Shown here piece by piece: positions 25,949-34,002 of a stretch of DNA of 64,000 bases. The notes under the pieces are model-generated. The model was not told where the DNA came from. It ran no database searches and saw only the letters and a list, made by a program, of their open reading frames with translations. The translations under genes and the position numbers were made by a program. Position 1 is the stretch's first letter; each line of letters begins with the position of its first letter. Where the stretch lies: the NCBI GenBank assembly GCA_036337015.1, contig JAYZEZ010000005.1, forward strand, positions 62,001-126,000, read 5' to 3'. This DNA comes from Casp-alpha2 sp036337015. Its GTDB lineage: Bacteria; Pseudomonadota; Alphaproteobacteria; Rhodospirillales; Casp-alpha2.

Positions 25949-27603
25949 GTTCCATTAATTTTAAAGAAAGATGCTCGATCAATTTCAAGTTAAATATTTG
26001 GGTAGTTGTATGGATCGTTCTAGCAACTATTTTGATAAGTCCAATTATTGCTGTTTTTATAGCGGCCATGGGAGATAGTGGGGGTCTTTGGTTTCATTTA
26101 TATGAAACAGTTCTTTTACGTTATGTAATTAATACTTTAATCCTGATGACTGGCGTAGCTTTATTAGCTTTATTGTTAGGAGTATCTTCTGCATGGATTG
26201 TAGTACGTTATGAATTCCTTGGCAGAACTGCATTCCAATGGATGCTATTATTACCTGCAGCAGTTCCAGCCTATATTATAGCTTATGTTTACACTGATTT
26301 TCTCGATTTTTCAGGCCCTTTTCAGAAATTATTAAGGGAGATTTTTGATTGGCAGTTTGTTAATGATTACTGGTTTCCAGAAGTACGGTCTATGGGTGGT
26401 GCTATACTATTAATGGGCTCAGTCTTATATCCTTATGTCTATATCATGTCTCGCGCTGCATTTTTATTAACACCAGCATCTTTATTTGAGGTTGGATTTT
26501 TATGTAAAAAGAATATTTTTTGGAAGATTGCCCTACCCTTGGCCCGTCCAGCCATAGCAGCTGGTGTTGCCTTAACAATGATGGAAACAGTTTCAGACTT
26601 TGGTACTGTCGAATATTTTGCAATTGAAACTCTAACTCTAGGCATTTTTAATGTTTGGTTAGGCATGAACAGCTTAACCACTGCAGCTCAAATTTCTGCT
26701 TTCGCTTTTTTATTTGTAATTTCTTTATTAGTTTTTGAATTTATTAATCGCTCAAGGCAACGTTTCACAGATACAACTCAAAAATCAATTACATTGCCAC
26801 CAAAGACAATTAATGGATCACGCACATTTATATGCTGGATTATTTGTGGCGCCCCAATTCTATTTGGTTTTATTATACCTGTTCTAATTTTGTTATCTTT
26901 TGTTTTTCAAGGATATTCAATTGTTTTTAGCCAAGCAATTATTGATGCGGCCTATAATTCTTTACTATTAGCAGTCTCTATTTCTTGTCTAGTAATGTTA
27001 ACAGCCTTCTTTATGACTAGTGTTTCAAAATTTCAAGAGGGTTTTTTCATTCCAAAAATTACAGCGATTGCATCAAGTGGTTATGCGTTTCCAGGAACAA
27101 TTCTTGCTGTTGGTGTAGCAATAACAGGTGGTTCATTAGATGACAGCATCTCTTATATTACCACTAATTTTACAAACATTTCTTTTAATGGTTTTTTCTC
27201 AAGCGGAATTGGATTAGTTGTTATAGCGTGCATGATACGGTTTCAAGCGATAGGTTATGGAGCAATCACATCTGGTTTAGGTCGTCTCCCTAACAACATG
27301 ATGCATGCTAATAGAGTACTAGGACATAGTTTTGGATACGGATTAAGGAAAGTTTATATTCCACTTCTAAAACTATCTTTCCTAGCTGGCGGACTTTTAG
27401 TTTTTGTCGATGGAATGAAGGAATTACCCATGACCTTATTGCTAAGACCATTTAACTTTGAGACCTTGCCAACTTTTGTTTATCAATACGCAAAAGATGA
27501 ACTGTTAGAAGAAGCGGCAATGCCAGCTCTTATTATTATTGCAACGGGACTGATACCTACAATAGTAATGAACTCAGTTCTAAATCGATTTCTAAGAAAA
27601 TAG
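25942..27603 (+). CDS. fbpB: Fe3+ ABC transporter permease (FbpB/FutB type)
   Basis: A 553-residue permease with two BPD_transp_1 halves, as usual for ferric-iron importers, and about twelve helices. EAA-type cytoplasmic loops are seen in the first half (KIALPLARPAIAAGVALT) and the second (RKVYIPLLKLSFLAGGLLV, followed by ELPMTLLLRPF). The ATG overlaps the stop of the binding-protein frame, so translation is probably coupled. Together with the upstream binding protein and the downstream ATPase it forms a complete importer. Confidence 0.92.
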   Translation: MVSSINFKERCSINFKLNIWVVVWIVLATILISPIIAVFIAAMGDSGGLWFHLYETVLLRYVINTLILMTGVALLALLLGVSSAWIVVRYEFLGRTAFQWMLLLPAAVPAYIIAYVYTDFLDFSGPFQKLLREIFDWQFVNDYWFPEVRSMGGAILLMGSVLYPYVYIMSRAAFLLTPASLFEVGFLCKKNIFWKIALPLARPAIAAGVALTMMETVSDFGTVEYFAIETLTLGIFNVWLGMNSLTTAAQISAFAFLFVISLLVFEFINRSRQRFTDTTQKSITLPPKTINGSRTFICWIICGAPILFGFIIPVLILLSFVFQGYSIVFSQAIIDAAYNSLLLAVSISCLVMLTAFFMTSVSKFQEGFFIPKITAIASSGYAFPGTILAVGVAITGGSLDDSISYITTNFTNISFNGFFSSGIGLVVIACMIRFQAIGYGAITSGLGRLPNNMMHANRVLGHSFGYGLRKVYIPLLKLSFLAGGLLVFVDGMKELPMTLLLRPFNFETLPTFVYQYAKDELLEEAAMPALIIIATGLIPTIVMNSVLNRFLRK

Positions 27604-27695
27604 TTTTTCTATTTTAAAAATTAAATATTTTGGCCTTTGTATTGATCAGTTGCTTCCTTACAAATGAAATGTTTAAGAATTATGGTATTTAAATT

Positions 27696-28748
27696 ATGAG
27701 CGGATTATCCTTAAAGAATATTTCTCATGCATTTATTAACAACCAAGTTGTTAAAGACGTTTCATTAGAAGTTAGACAAGGTGAATTAGTCTGTTTGCTC
27801 GGCCCATCAGGTTGTGGAAAGACCACATTATTGCGAATTGCCGCTGGGCTTGAAAAAATACAAATTGGCCAAGTATGTATAGAAGGAAAAATTGTCGCAG
27901 ACTTAGAAAAAGGAATTAATCACCCACCAGAAAAACGTGGAGTTGGATTAATGTTCCAAGACTATGCTTTATTCCCTCATCTTAGTGTGAAAAATAATAT
28001 TATATTTGGAATCGAATACAATGATCAGGAAAGGATAAATTGGAGCAACCAGGCGCTAGAGAAAATTGGCCTAAAACACCATGCTCATGAATACCCTCAT
28101 ACGTTATCTGGTGGCCAACAACAACGCGTTGCGCTTTTGCGCGCAATTGCACCAAGACCAAAAATTCTTTTGTTAGATGAACCTTTTTCAAGCTTAGATA
28201 TGACCAGTCGACTTCAAATAAGAAATCAAACCCTTGATATATTAAAACAAACTAATATCGCTACTTTGATGGTAACCCATGACCCAGAAGAAGCTATGTA
28301 CATGGCGGATCAGATTTTAGTTATGAATAAAGGTCGCATAATCCAGGTCGGAACACCGGACGAATTATACTATAAGCCTAATAATGCTATCGTTGCAGAA
28401 TTCTTGGGACCTATCAATAAACTAATCACTTTTGTGGAAAATGGAAAAGCTATAACACCTCTTGGTAGTTTTATCGCTCCAAATTTTAACGAAGGAGATA
28501 AAGTGCAAGTTTTAATTAGACCAGAATGTATAAATTTATCTGATACAAACGAATCAAAAGAAAACAAAATCTTTAAAGTTGTTACATCTCGTATGATTGG
28601 GGGAGATAGTTTAATTAATTTTAATGTGCCAGGTACTAATGGAAAACAGTCTATTCAAGCTCGTATGTCAGACGACTTTCAGCCTACTATTGGCAGCTAT
28701 ATTAAGACTGAAGTAAATGATAAAGATGTATATATCTACCCAATTTAA
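27696..28748 (+). CDS. fbpC: Fe3+ ABC transporter ATP-binding protein
   Basis: A 350-residue ATPase: Walker A GPSGCGKTT (near 34-42), Q-loop MFQDYALFPH, signature LSGGQQQR, Walker B LLLDEPFSSLD and H-loop VTHD, followed by a C-terminal TOBE-like regulatory region of about 110 residues. This is the FbpC/FutC size and order. It lies 92 bases after the permease gene and converges on bfr. Confidence 0.92.
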   Translation: MSGLSLKNISHAFINNQVVKDVSLEVRQGELVCLLGPSGCGKTTLLRIAAGLEKIQIGQVCIEGKIVADLEKGINHPPEKRGVGLMFQDYALFPHLSVKNNIIFGIEYNDQERINWSNQALEKIGLKHHAHEYPHTLSGGQQQRVALLRAIAPRPKILLLDEPFSSLDMTSRLQIRNQTLDILKQTNIATLMVTHDPEEAMYMADQILVMNKGRIIQVGTPDELYYKPNNAIVAEFLGPINKLITFVENGKAITPLGSFIAPNFNEGDKVQVLIRPECINLSDTNESKENKIFKVVTSRMIGGDSLINFNVPGTNGKQSIQARMSDDFQPTIGSYIKTEVNDKDVYIYPI

Positions 28749-28801
28749 AAACTTTTTTGTAAATTCAATATATAAAAGTCTGAAATCACAAAACCAAGCA
28801 A

Positions 28802-29275
28802 TTAACTTTCAATCATATGTTCTTGAACATAGTTTTGTAGACCAGCTAGCTCTATCCTTTTCTGTTGGGTCTCTATCCAATCAATATGATCCTCGGTATC
28901 GTCTAGAATACTTTCAAGTATTTCTCGTGAAATAAAGTCACGTTTCTCTTCACTAATTGTAATGGCTTCCTTTAGACAAGCCTGATTAGTACGTTCACTT
29001 TCAATATCACAACTGAAAATTTCCGGTAGATCCTCACCTATATGCAACTTCCCTAGATCTTGTAGATTTGGAAGACTATCCAGCATTAAAATTCGTTCTA
29101 TAAGTTTATCGGCATGTTTCATTTCTCCAATAGATTCTTCATATACTTTTTCAGCCAAAAGTTTAAGTCCCCAATCTTTCAACATCCGGGCATGGAGAAA
29201 ATATTGATTTATTGCAGTTAGTTCATTCTTAAGAATTAAATTAAGTTGACCAATTACAGCAGTATCACCCTTCAT
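28802..29275 (-). CDS. bfr: Bacterioferritin
   Basis: A 157-residue bacterioferritin that stores iron in a 24-mer shell with haem at the dimer interface. It aligns without gaps to the classical family: haem ligand Met52, ferroxidase ligands Glu18, Glu51, His54, Glu94 and His130. Position 127, usually Glu, is Thr here (DDTEDH), with Glu at 128, so one ferroxidase-centre ligand is changed or shifted. GGAGG precedes the ATG at 29275. The gene is divergent from bfd with Fur-like boxes between them, the normal partnership for iron storage and release. Confidence 0.95.
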   Translation of the reverse strand: MKGDTAVIGQLNLILKNELTAINQYFLHARMLKDWGLKLLAEKVYEESIGEMKHADKLIERILMLDSLPNLQDLGKLHIGEDLPEIFSCDIESERTNQACLKEAITISEEKRDFISREILESILDDTEDHIDWIETQQKRIELAGLQNYVQEHMIES

Positions 29276-29380
29276 TTCTGCCTCCTAAAATAAATTTATA
29301 AATTCTTTAGATAAATATATATGACAAAATCAGGTATAATAAACAAGAAAAAAATTCATATAAGTTATTGATTTTAATAC

Positions 29381-29442
29381 TAAAAATCATTCTCAATAAA
29401 AAAATTATAGACAATGAATTAGGTTAATGATTATCATTCTCA
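29381..29442. promoter_or_regulatory. Two Fur-like boxes between bfr and bfd
   Basis: TAAAAATCATTCTCA at 29381-29395 and TGATTATCATTCTCA at 29428-29442 each differ from TGANAATNATTNTCA at one fixed position. The second lies 24 bases before the bfd start and the first about 105 bases from the bfr start. Iron-responsive control of both divergent genes is likely; an Irr-type regulator could also use such sites in alphaproteobacteria. Confidence 0.75.
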
Positions 29443-29466
29443 AAATTAACTTGGAAAATATTTATA

Positions 29467-29658
29467 GTGTACATTTGTATTTGCAATGGAATTACAGATC
29501 GTGAAGTAAGAGCAGCTGCTAAAAGTGGTGCTAAGAGCTGGAAAGAAGTGCATTCCTATTGTGGCTTCAAACCTAATTGCGGTAAATGTGAAGAAGAAAT
29601 ATATGAGTTCTTAGGTAAGAAATCTTGTAAGACTAACAATCAATCTAGTTTGAATTAA
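29467..29658 (+). CDS. bfd: Bacterioferritin-associated ferredoxin
   Basis: A 63-residue [2Fe-2S] protein that delivers electrons to bacterioferritin to release stored iron. The four cluster ligands appear as CIC near the N-terminus (Cys4 and Cys6) and CGFKPNCGKC further on, the BFD-like Fer2_BFD arrangement. It starts at GTG 29467 with TTGGAAA about 10 bases upstream. Expression under iron starvation is expected from the adjoining Fur-like boxes. Confidence 0.93.
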   Translation: MYICICNGITDREVRAAAKSGAKSWKEVHSYCGFKPNCGKCEEEIYEFLGKKSCKTNNQSSLN

Positions 29659-29809
29659 AATTTAATTGTTTCTATTATCGTTCAAAATTATATAGTCCAT
29701 TCCTTGTAAATAAATGATGAATTAAGAACTATAAGATTACATATAATTTTTCTGTATCTTCTATCTACGTTAAATTCTGATAGAAATTTTTTGAAAATGT
29801 TTAGCTTGC

Positions 29810-29895
29810 TATAAATTAAGTGCTGTCCCAAGGTGAAACCAGGAAGGGATGGTCACCTAAGGACAGCAAACCCACCGTGGCTGACAGTGGGCATA
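29810..29895 (+). ncRNA. Candidate small structured RNA in the iron block
   Basis: An extended -10 element TGCTATAAAT (29807-29816) points to a transcript starting near 29821. From there an 8-bp perfect stem (29821-29828 with 29861-29868) encloses a 6-bp stem (29831-29836 with 29853-29858), capped by a ten-base loop AGGAAGGGAT that resembles a Shine-Dalgarno sequence. A further stem-loop (29871-29875 with 29887-29891) and A/T-rich sequence follow. The patch is far richer in G+C than the surrounding 500 bases. It contains no ORF and matches no RNA class I know. On the opposite strand the loop would read as a C-rich anti-Shine-Dalgarno. Confidence 0.5.
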
Positions 29896-29941
29896 TTTAT
29901 TTGAATTACTATTTTATTCTATACTTGGTTAAAACATATAA

Positions 29942-29962
29942 TGATAATGATAATGATTATCA
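29942..29962. promoter_or_regulatory. Orphan Fur box
   Basis: TGATAATGATTATCA at 29948-29962 matches the Fur consensus at all fixed positions, and an overlapping TGATAATGATAATGA begins at 29942. No protein gene starts on either side: bfd ends 283 bases to the left and the next gene to the right (fliL-like) is read toward it and ends at 30190. The site must control an unannotated transcript or be a relic. Confidence 0.8.
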
Positions 29963-30189
29963 ATCACATTTATAACTAATTTTGCATTATTAAACAAGGA
30001 AAAAAGGATTTTTTTATGTTTTAAACAATCGAATCGAGCTTAAAACAAGCTAATAAAATATAGCTGAGTTTATAAAGGGTTGATTAACTAAGCTAATTTT
30101 CTCTAATAACAAAAAATAGAGATTATCCATCTTATTTTTTTATATGATTTTATTTTTTTAACTTAATTAAAGTGTCAGATCTTAATAAA
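29963..30189 (+). other. Gene-free AT-rich stretch after the orphan Fur box
   Basis: A -10-like TATAAC at 29971-29976 lies nine bases past the Fur box, so a Fur-controlled transcript starting near 29983 is possible. Downstream I see only weak hairpins (AGCTT/AAGCT near 30036, TCTCT/AGAGA near 30097-30122) before a T-rich run at 30136. No convincing ORF is present; an iron-responsive small RNA is the best guess but unproven. Confidence 0.3.
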
Positions 30190-30870
30190 TTATTTGACTA
30201 AAGCTAAATTAATTAATGCATCAGTTACTACAATTGGCGCAGCTGCTGCGCGTACCCGTAATAAAATATTATCCTGTATTCTATGAAAATTGGCTGACCC
30301 AGCAAATTCTTTTGGCTTTAAATCATTAAGGAACTGAATAATATTATCAGTGACACGAGGAGATAACGTTTCGAGAACTAAAATATCTTCTTCTTTAGTG
30401 AGGGCGACAGTAATATTTATTCTCAAAAATTTTGGTCTTCTGTTGCTACTAACAAGATTCACATTAATGTCTTCAAATGTATAAAAAAACTTGCCTTTTT
30501 CGATGATTGTATTCTTGGGCTTTTTATCTTCTTCTCCACCTTTTTCCTCTAAAGTTGTTTCTTTGAGACTCTGTTCCCCGTCACTCTCTTCTTCGTCACT
30601 CTCCACCTCATCACTCTCTTCTTCGTCACTATCTTCTTCACTCGATTCTTCAGTTGATAAGTTTGAATCGAATACACCACTTAAATATAAACCGCCTAAA
30701 ACTAGACCACTAAGAAGAACAACAGAGCCTAGTATAATAATGACGAGTTTTTTCTTGCCCCCTCCCCCCTTAGAAGCACCTTCCACCTCTTCTTCACCAT
30801 CTTCATCATCAACTTCATCAACTTCATCGACTTCATCGACTTCATCGACTTCTTTATCTTCGTCAGCCAT
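30190..30870 (-). CDS. fliL: FliL-family protein with acidic repeat tracts
   Basis: A 226-residue single-pass membrane protein. An acidic cytoplasmic N-terminus contains DEVDEVDEVDEVD encoded by a 9-bp tandem repeat (about 30800-30860); a helix follows (residues about 42-66), then a long Glu/Asp/Ser linker and the FliL domain (about 125-226: FEDINVNLVS, RRPKFLRINITVAL, LNDLKPKEFAG, LLRVRAAAAPIVVTDALI). FliL supports flagellar stator function, yet no flagellar gene is in the window. AGGGGAGA precedes the ATG. The domain call is good; membership in a working flagellum is uncertain. Confidence 0.8.
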   Translation of the reverse strand: MADEDKEVDEVDEVDEVDEVDDEDGEEEVEGASKGGGGKKKLVIIILGSVVLLSGLVLGGLYLSGVFDSNLSTEESSEEDSDEEESDEVESDEEESDGEQSLKETTLEEKGGEEDKKPKNTIIEKGKFFYTFEDINVNLVSSNRRPKFLRINITVALTKEEDILVLETLSPRVTDNIIQFLNDLKPKEFAGSANFHRIQDNILLRVRAAAAPIVVTDALINLALVK

Positions 30871-31095
30871 AGTTCTCCCCTAGGCGTTTGACGGCTCATT
30901 AAAAGTTCTAATAAAAAATTACCTTCAAAAATTATAAAAAAAATAAAGAAGATAAAACAATGCGATTAGTTAATTAAAGTTCAAAAAAATTAAATAATAT
31001 TTTAAAGATCTTAGACTGAAGTAGATTAATGGATAATCAATTAGCCACACTCAAGAAAAATATATAGCATTCTTGATAAATTTAAGTTTTTCAAA

Positions 31096-32205
31096 CTATA
31101 TGTCACTCCGCTCTATCCAGCCGCCACCAAGTGATCTGTCACCCTGGTAAAAAACACATGCTTGACCAGGTGCGATTCCTGGCTGAGGCTCATCTAGCTC
31201 TATTCTAGCTCGACCTCGTTTATATTGAATGATTCTAGCTGCAACAGGTTCTGCTGTAGAACGAAGTTTAACAGCTACTGTTAACCCTTGACTTGGAGAG
31301 TTGCCATCTCCAAGCCAATTAATATCACCGACAAAAAAATCTTCTCTAAAAAGAGTCGACTTTGGCCCTACAACAACTTGGCGTGTTTTTGGATTAATTT
31401 TTATGACATACAAAGGTTCTTTTTCCGATATTCCCAGACCTCTGCGTTGCCCAACCGTATAATTAATTATTCCGTCATGGCGGCCTAGTATTTTACCATT
31501 TAAGTCAACTATATCACCTTCTATTGACGCTTCAGGATGGAATCTTTCAACCACACTTACATATGAACCATTGGGTACAAAGCAAATGTCCTGACTATCT
31601 GGCTTATCTGCGACCTGCAAACCAAATTTTTTAGCAAGTTCACGAGTTTCAGACTTCTCAAAGTCACCTAAAGGAAAACGCAGGAACTCTAATTGCTGTG
31701 GTGTTGTGGCAAACAAAAAATAACTTTGGTCTTTAGAATCATCTAACGCTCGATGTAGCTCAGGCCCCTTAGATCCATTTATTCTCCTTACATAATGCCC
31801 TGTTATTAATGCATCGGCACCTAAGTCACGAGCATAACCTAAAAGATCTTGAAACTTGACAGTTTGATTACAACGAACACAAGGTATCGGGGTTTCTCCT
31901 GCTATATAACTTGCAGCAAAATCTTCAATTACATTCTTTTTAAATTGGCTCTCATAATCGAGCACGTAATGTGGTATACTTAGACTGTCAGCAACACGTT
32001 TAGCATCATGAATATCTTGGCCAGCACAACAAGTGTTATTAACTTTGATTGCTGCACCGTGATCATAAAGCTGCAAAGTCATTCCGATAACCTCAAAACC
32101 CTGTTCTTTCATCAAAGCGGCAGTTACTGAAGAATCAACACCACCTGACATAGCTACAACTACACGGGTATCACTTGGCGCCTTATCAAAACCCAAGGTG
32201 TTCAT
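31096..32205 (-). CDS. mnmA: tRNA-specific 2-thiouridylase MnmA
   Basis: Adds sulfur to U34 of tRNAs for Lys, Glu and Gln. The 369-residue protein has the PP-loop AMSGGVDSSVTAAL (residues 18-31), TPIPCVRCNQTVKF with the catalytic persulfide cysteine, GHYVRR, KDQSYFLF, KPDSQDICFVP with the second active-site cysteine and GQRRGLGIS. It lies at the downstream end of the sulfur block, 188 bases after the ferredoxin gene. A cysteine desulfurase, as encoded upstream, is the expected sulfur donor. Confidence 0.96.
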   Translation of the reverse strand: MNTLGFDKAPSDTRVVVAMSGGVDSSVTAALMKEQGFEVIGMTLQLYDHGAAIKVNNTCCAGQDIHDAKRVADSLSIPHYVLDYESQFKKNVIEDFAASYIAGETPIPCVRCNQTVKFQDLLGYARDLGADALITGHYVRRINGSKGPELHRALDDSKDQSYFLFATTPQQLEFLRFPLGDFEKSETRELAKKFGLQVADKPDSQDICFVPNGSYVSVVERFHPEASIEGDIVDLNGKILGRHDGIINYTVGQRRGLGISEKEPLYVIKINPKTRQVVVGPKSTLFREDFFVGDINWLGDGNSPSQGLTVAVKLRSTAEPVAARIIQYKRGRARIELDEPQPGIAPGQACVFYQGDRSLGGGWIERSDI

Positions 32206-32393
32206 GATAATTTTTGCCCTTAACGTTTAGAAAAACCGAATATATTAAGAATCGAATAATAACTGATTAAAAGTTTAAAGGAATAGTATTTGTCAAAACT
32301 ATCTTTATACTATTAGTAAAAAATGATGGTTTTTTTATAAAACAATTAAAGGGAAATAGCCCTAGAAGATATTAGTGAATTTTGATCAAGTAT

Positions 32394-32726
32394 TTAGCTG
32401 CTCATAAAATTATGGTGCCCCATTGGCAAGCTAACGACTATACCATCAAGATTATCAGTCAAGAGTATTTGACAGCCAAGCCTTGACGTAGCCTTTAAGT
32501 CTGTCGCTAGATCCAACATATCTTCTTCTTCCTCAGTAGCGCTCTTAAGTCGGGGAAACCATTCACTAGAAACAATTACATGACATGTAGTGCAAGCCAT
32601 TTCTCCTTCGCATGCGCCTTCAAGATTAATATTGTTGCGACTTGCCACATCTAAAATAGTGTCACCATTCTTCGCATCAAAAGACCGTCTGATACCATCT
32701 GTTTCAATAAATGTTATTGTTGGCAT
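32394..32726 (-). CDS. fdx: [2Fe-2S] ferredoxin, adrenodoxin type
   Basis: A 110-residue ferredoxin with the ISC/adrenodoxin cysteine spacing: C-GEM-A-C-TT-C (Cys39, 45 and 48) and a distal Cys in SRLGCQI. Such ferredoxins donate electrons during Fe-S assembly. It is only eight bases after the A-type carrier gene and so belongs to the suf operon, which is unusual because Fdx normally travels with isc rather than suf genes. Confidence 0.92.
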   Translation of the reverse strand: MPTITFIETDGIRRSFDAKNGDTILDVASRNNINLEGACEGEMACTTCHVIVSSEWFPRLKSATEEEEDMLDLATDLKATSRLGCQILLTDNLDGIVVSLPMGHHNFMSS

Positions 32727-32734
32727 TAGATGAT

Positions 32735-33079
32735 CTAGACATTAAAACTTTCGCCACAACCACAGCGACTTTTCTCATTAGGGTTTGTAAAGACAAACCC
32801 ACTTTTCATCTTTTCATCTACATAATCCATTTCTGCACCGACAAGATACATTGTTGCCATCGGGTCTATAAAAATTTTTGCTCCTTTGGTATTAATTTCT
32901 TCTTCAAATGGATTCTTTTCTTTAGCATATTCAAAAACGTATGATAATCCAGAGCAGCCCTTAGTACTGACTGCTACACGTAAGCCAAGCACAGGCTCAT
33001 CACTATTCTTTACCAAAGCTTTTACCTGATTAGCTGCAGCATCAGTTAAAGAAATTATATCGGTAGTTTTCTCAATCAT
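32735..33079 (-). CDS. sufA: A-type Fe-S carrier (HesB/IscA/SufA family)
   Basis: A 114-residue protein with the three conserved cysteines: one in VSTKGCSGLSY and two in the C-terminal CGCGESF. It receives clusters from the SufBCD scaffold and hands them to target enzymes. Between sufT and fdx in the operon, with 39 bases to sufT. SufA, IscA and ErpA are hard to separate by sequence; the operon position suggests the SufA role. Confidence 0.93.
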   Translation of the reverse strand: MIEKTTDIISLTDAAANQVKALVKNSDEPVLGLRVAVSTKGCSGLSYVFEYAKEKNPFEEEINTKGAKIFIDPMATMYLVGAEMDYVDEKMKSGFVFTNPNEKSRCGCGESFNV

Positions 33080-33118
33080 TTGATCTCTCTTTTTGTCTCC
33101 TAAATGTTTAAAAATGAA

Positions 33119-33520
33119 TTACATCATACCAAGTGCAAGTTTTGCATCTTCAGACATAAGATCGGGCGACCAGCTTGGGTCCCATACTAACTTTACTTCC
33201 ACCTTGCCCACGCCTTCCAGTTTTGCAGCTGCATCTGCAACCCATTGTGGCAATTCTCCAGCCACAGGGCAACCTGGCGCCGTCAGACTCATTTCAACTT
33301 TAACTCCACCGCTTTCATCTATCCAAAATCCATAAATTAATCCTAAATCATAAATATTTACTGGAATCTCAGGGTCAAATACTGTTCTGAATGCCTCTTT
33401 TAGCATTTCCTCTCCTGCAACCATAATACCTTCGGATAAATCCTCGCCTGCAGTTGCAATAAAATCTTCTTCCATAACTGACATTGGCCCTGGTTCTGAA
33501 TTAGAAGTAACATCACTCAT
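33119..33520 (-). CDS. sufT: SufT (DUF59/MIP18-type) Fe-S maturation protein
   Basis: A 133-residue protein with the DUF59 core VFDPEIPVNIYDLGLIY and TAPGCPVAGELP. SufT proteins help transfer Fe-S clusters to apoproteins and commonly sit inside alphaproteobacterial suf operons. It follows sufU by 11 bases. The N-terminal 40 residues are acidic and variable, as usual. Confidence 0.92.
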   Translation of the reverse strand: MSDVTSNSEPGPMSVMEEDFIATAGEDLSEGIMVAGEEMLKEAFRTVFDPEIPVNIYDLGLIYGFWIDESGGVKVEMSLTAPGCPVAGELPQWVADAAAKLEGVGKVEVKLVWDPSWSPDLMSEDAKLALGMM

Positions 33521-33531
33521 ATTAAGAGATC

Positions 33532-34002
33532 CTATTCTGTTGAAATAGTTTCTTCACCATTAACAGCTGCCTGCATTGTATGCCAAGCAAGTGTCGCGCA
33601 TTTAACCCTTATAGGGAAATCTTTTACACCAGAAAGAATGCTCAAACGCTCCAAAGAATCCTCGTCACAATCATTGATTTGACTAAAATCAAAATCATCT
33701 TTTGTACACATATCATGAAAACCATCAAACAAACGCCTGGCTTCTGTGAGCGTCTTTCCTATTAGGATTTCTGTCATGATAGACGCAGATGCAATCGAAA
33801 TAGCACAACCTTGACCTTGAAACGTTACATCTAGGATTTCTTCATCATCCTTTAGAATCAAGTATATAACCAACGTATCACCACACACTGGGTTATTGCC
33901 ATGAGCAAGACACGTAGCTTCATCTAACCTACGGAAATTTCTAGGATTTTTTCCGTGATCTAAGATAACTTCTTGGTACATTTCTCGAAGTTCATCAAAC
34001 AT
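33532..34002 (-). CDS. sufU: SufU (IscU-like sulfur acceptor/scaffold)
   Basis: A 156-residue SufU. Family cysteines are in NPVCGD, GQGCAIS and VKCATLAWH, and the SufU-specific insertion between the second and third cysteine is present (about residues 85-115). SufU takes persulfide from SufS. The start overlaps the sufS stop by one base (TAATG), showing tight coupling. No sufE is in the operon, which fits SufU as the acceptor. Confidence 0.94.
   Translation of the reverse strand: MFDELREMYQEVILDHGKNPRNFRRLDEATCLAHGNNPVCGDTLVIYLILKDDEEILDVTFQGQGCAISIASASIMTEILIGKTLTEARRLFDGFHDMCTKDDFDFSQINDCDEDSLERLSILSGVKDFPIRVKCATLAWHTMQAAVNGEETISTE

Noticed and set aside
29821..29895. Resemblance of the GGAAGG-type loop to the 4.5S SRP RNA tip
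   Set aside because: The conserved SRP internal-loop sequence on the 3' side is absent and the stem geometry differs, so I did not call it SRP RNA.
30491..30883. 130-codon Ser-rich plus-strand ORF
   Set aside because: Antisense of the acidic FliL-like gene; Ser richness simply mirrors Glu/Asp codons.
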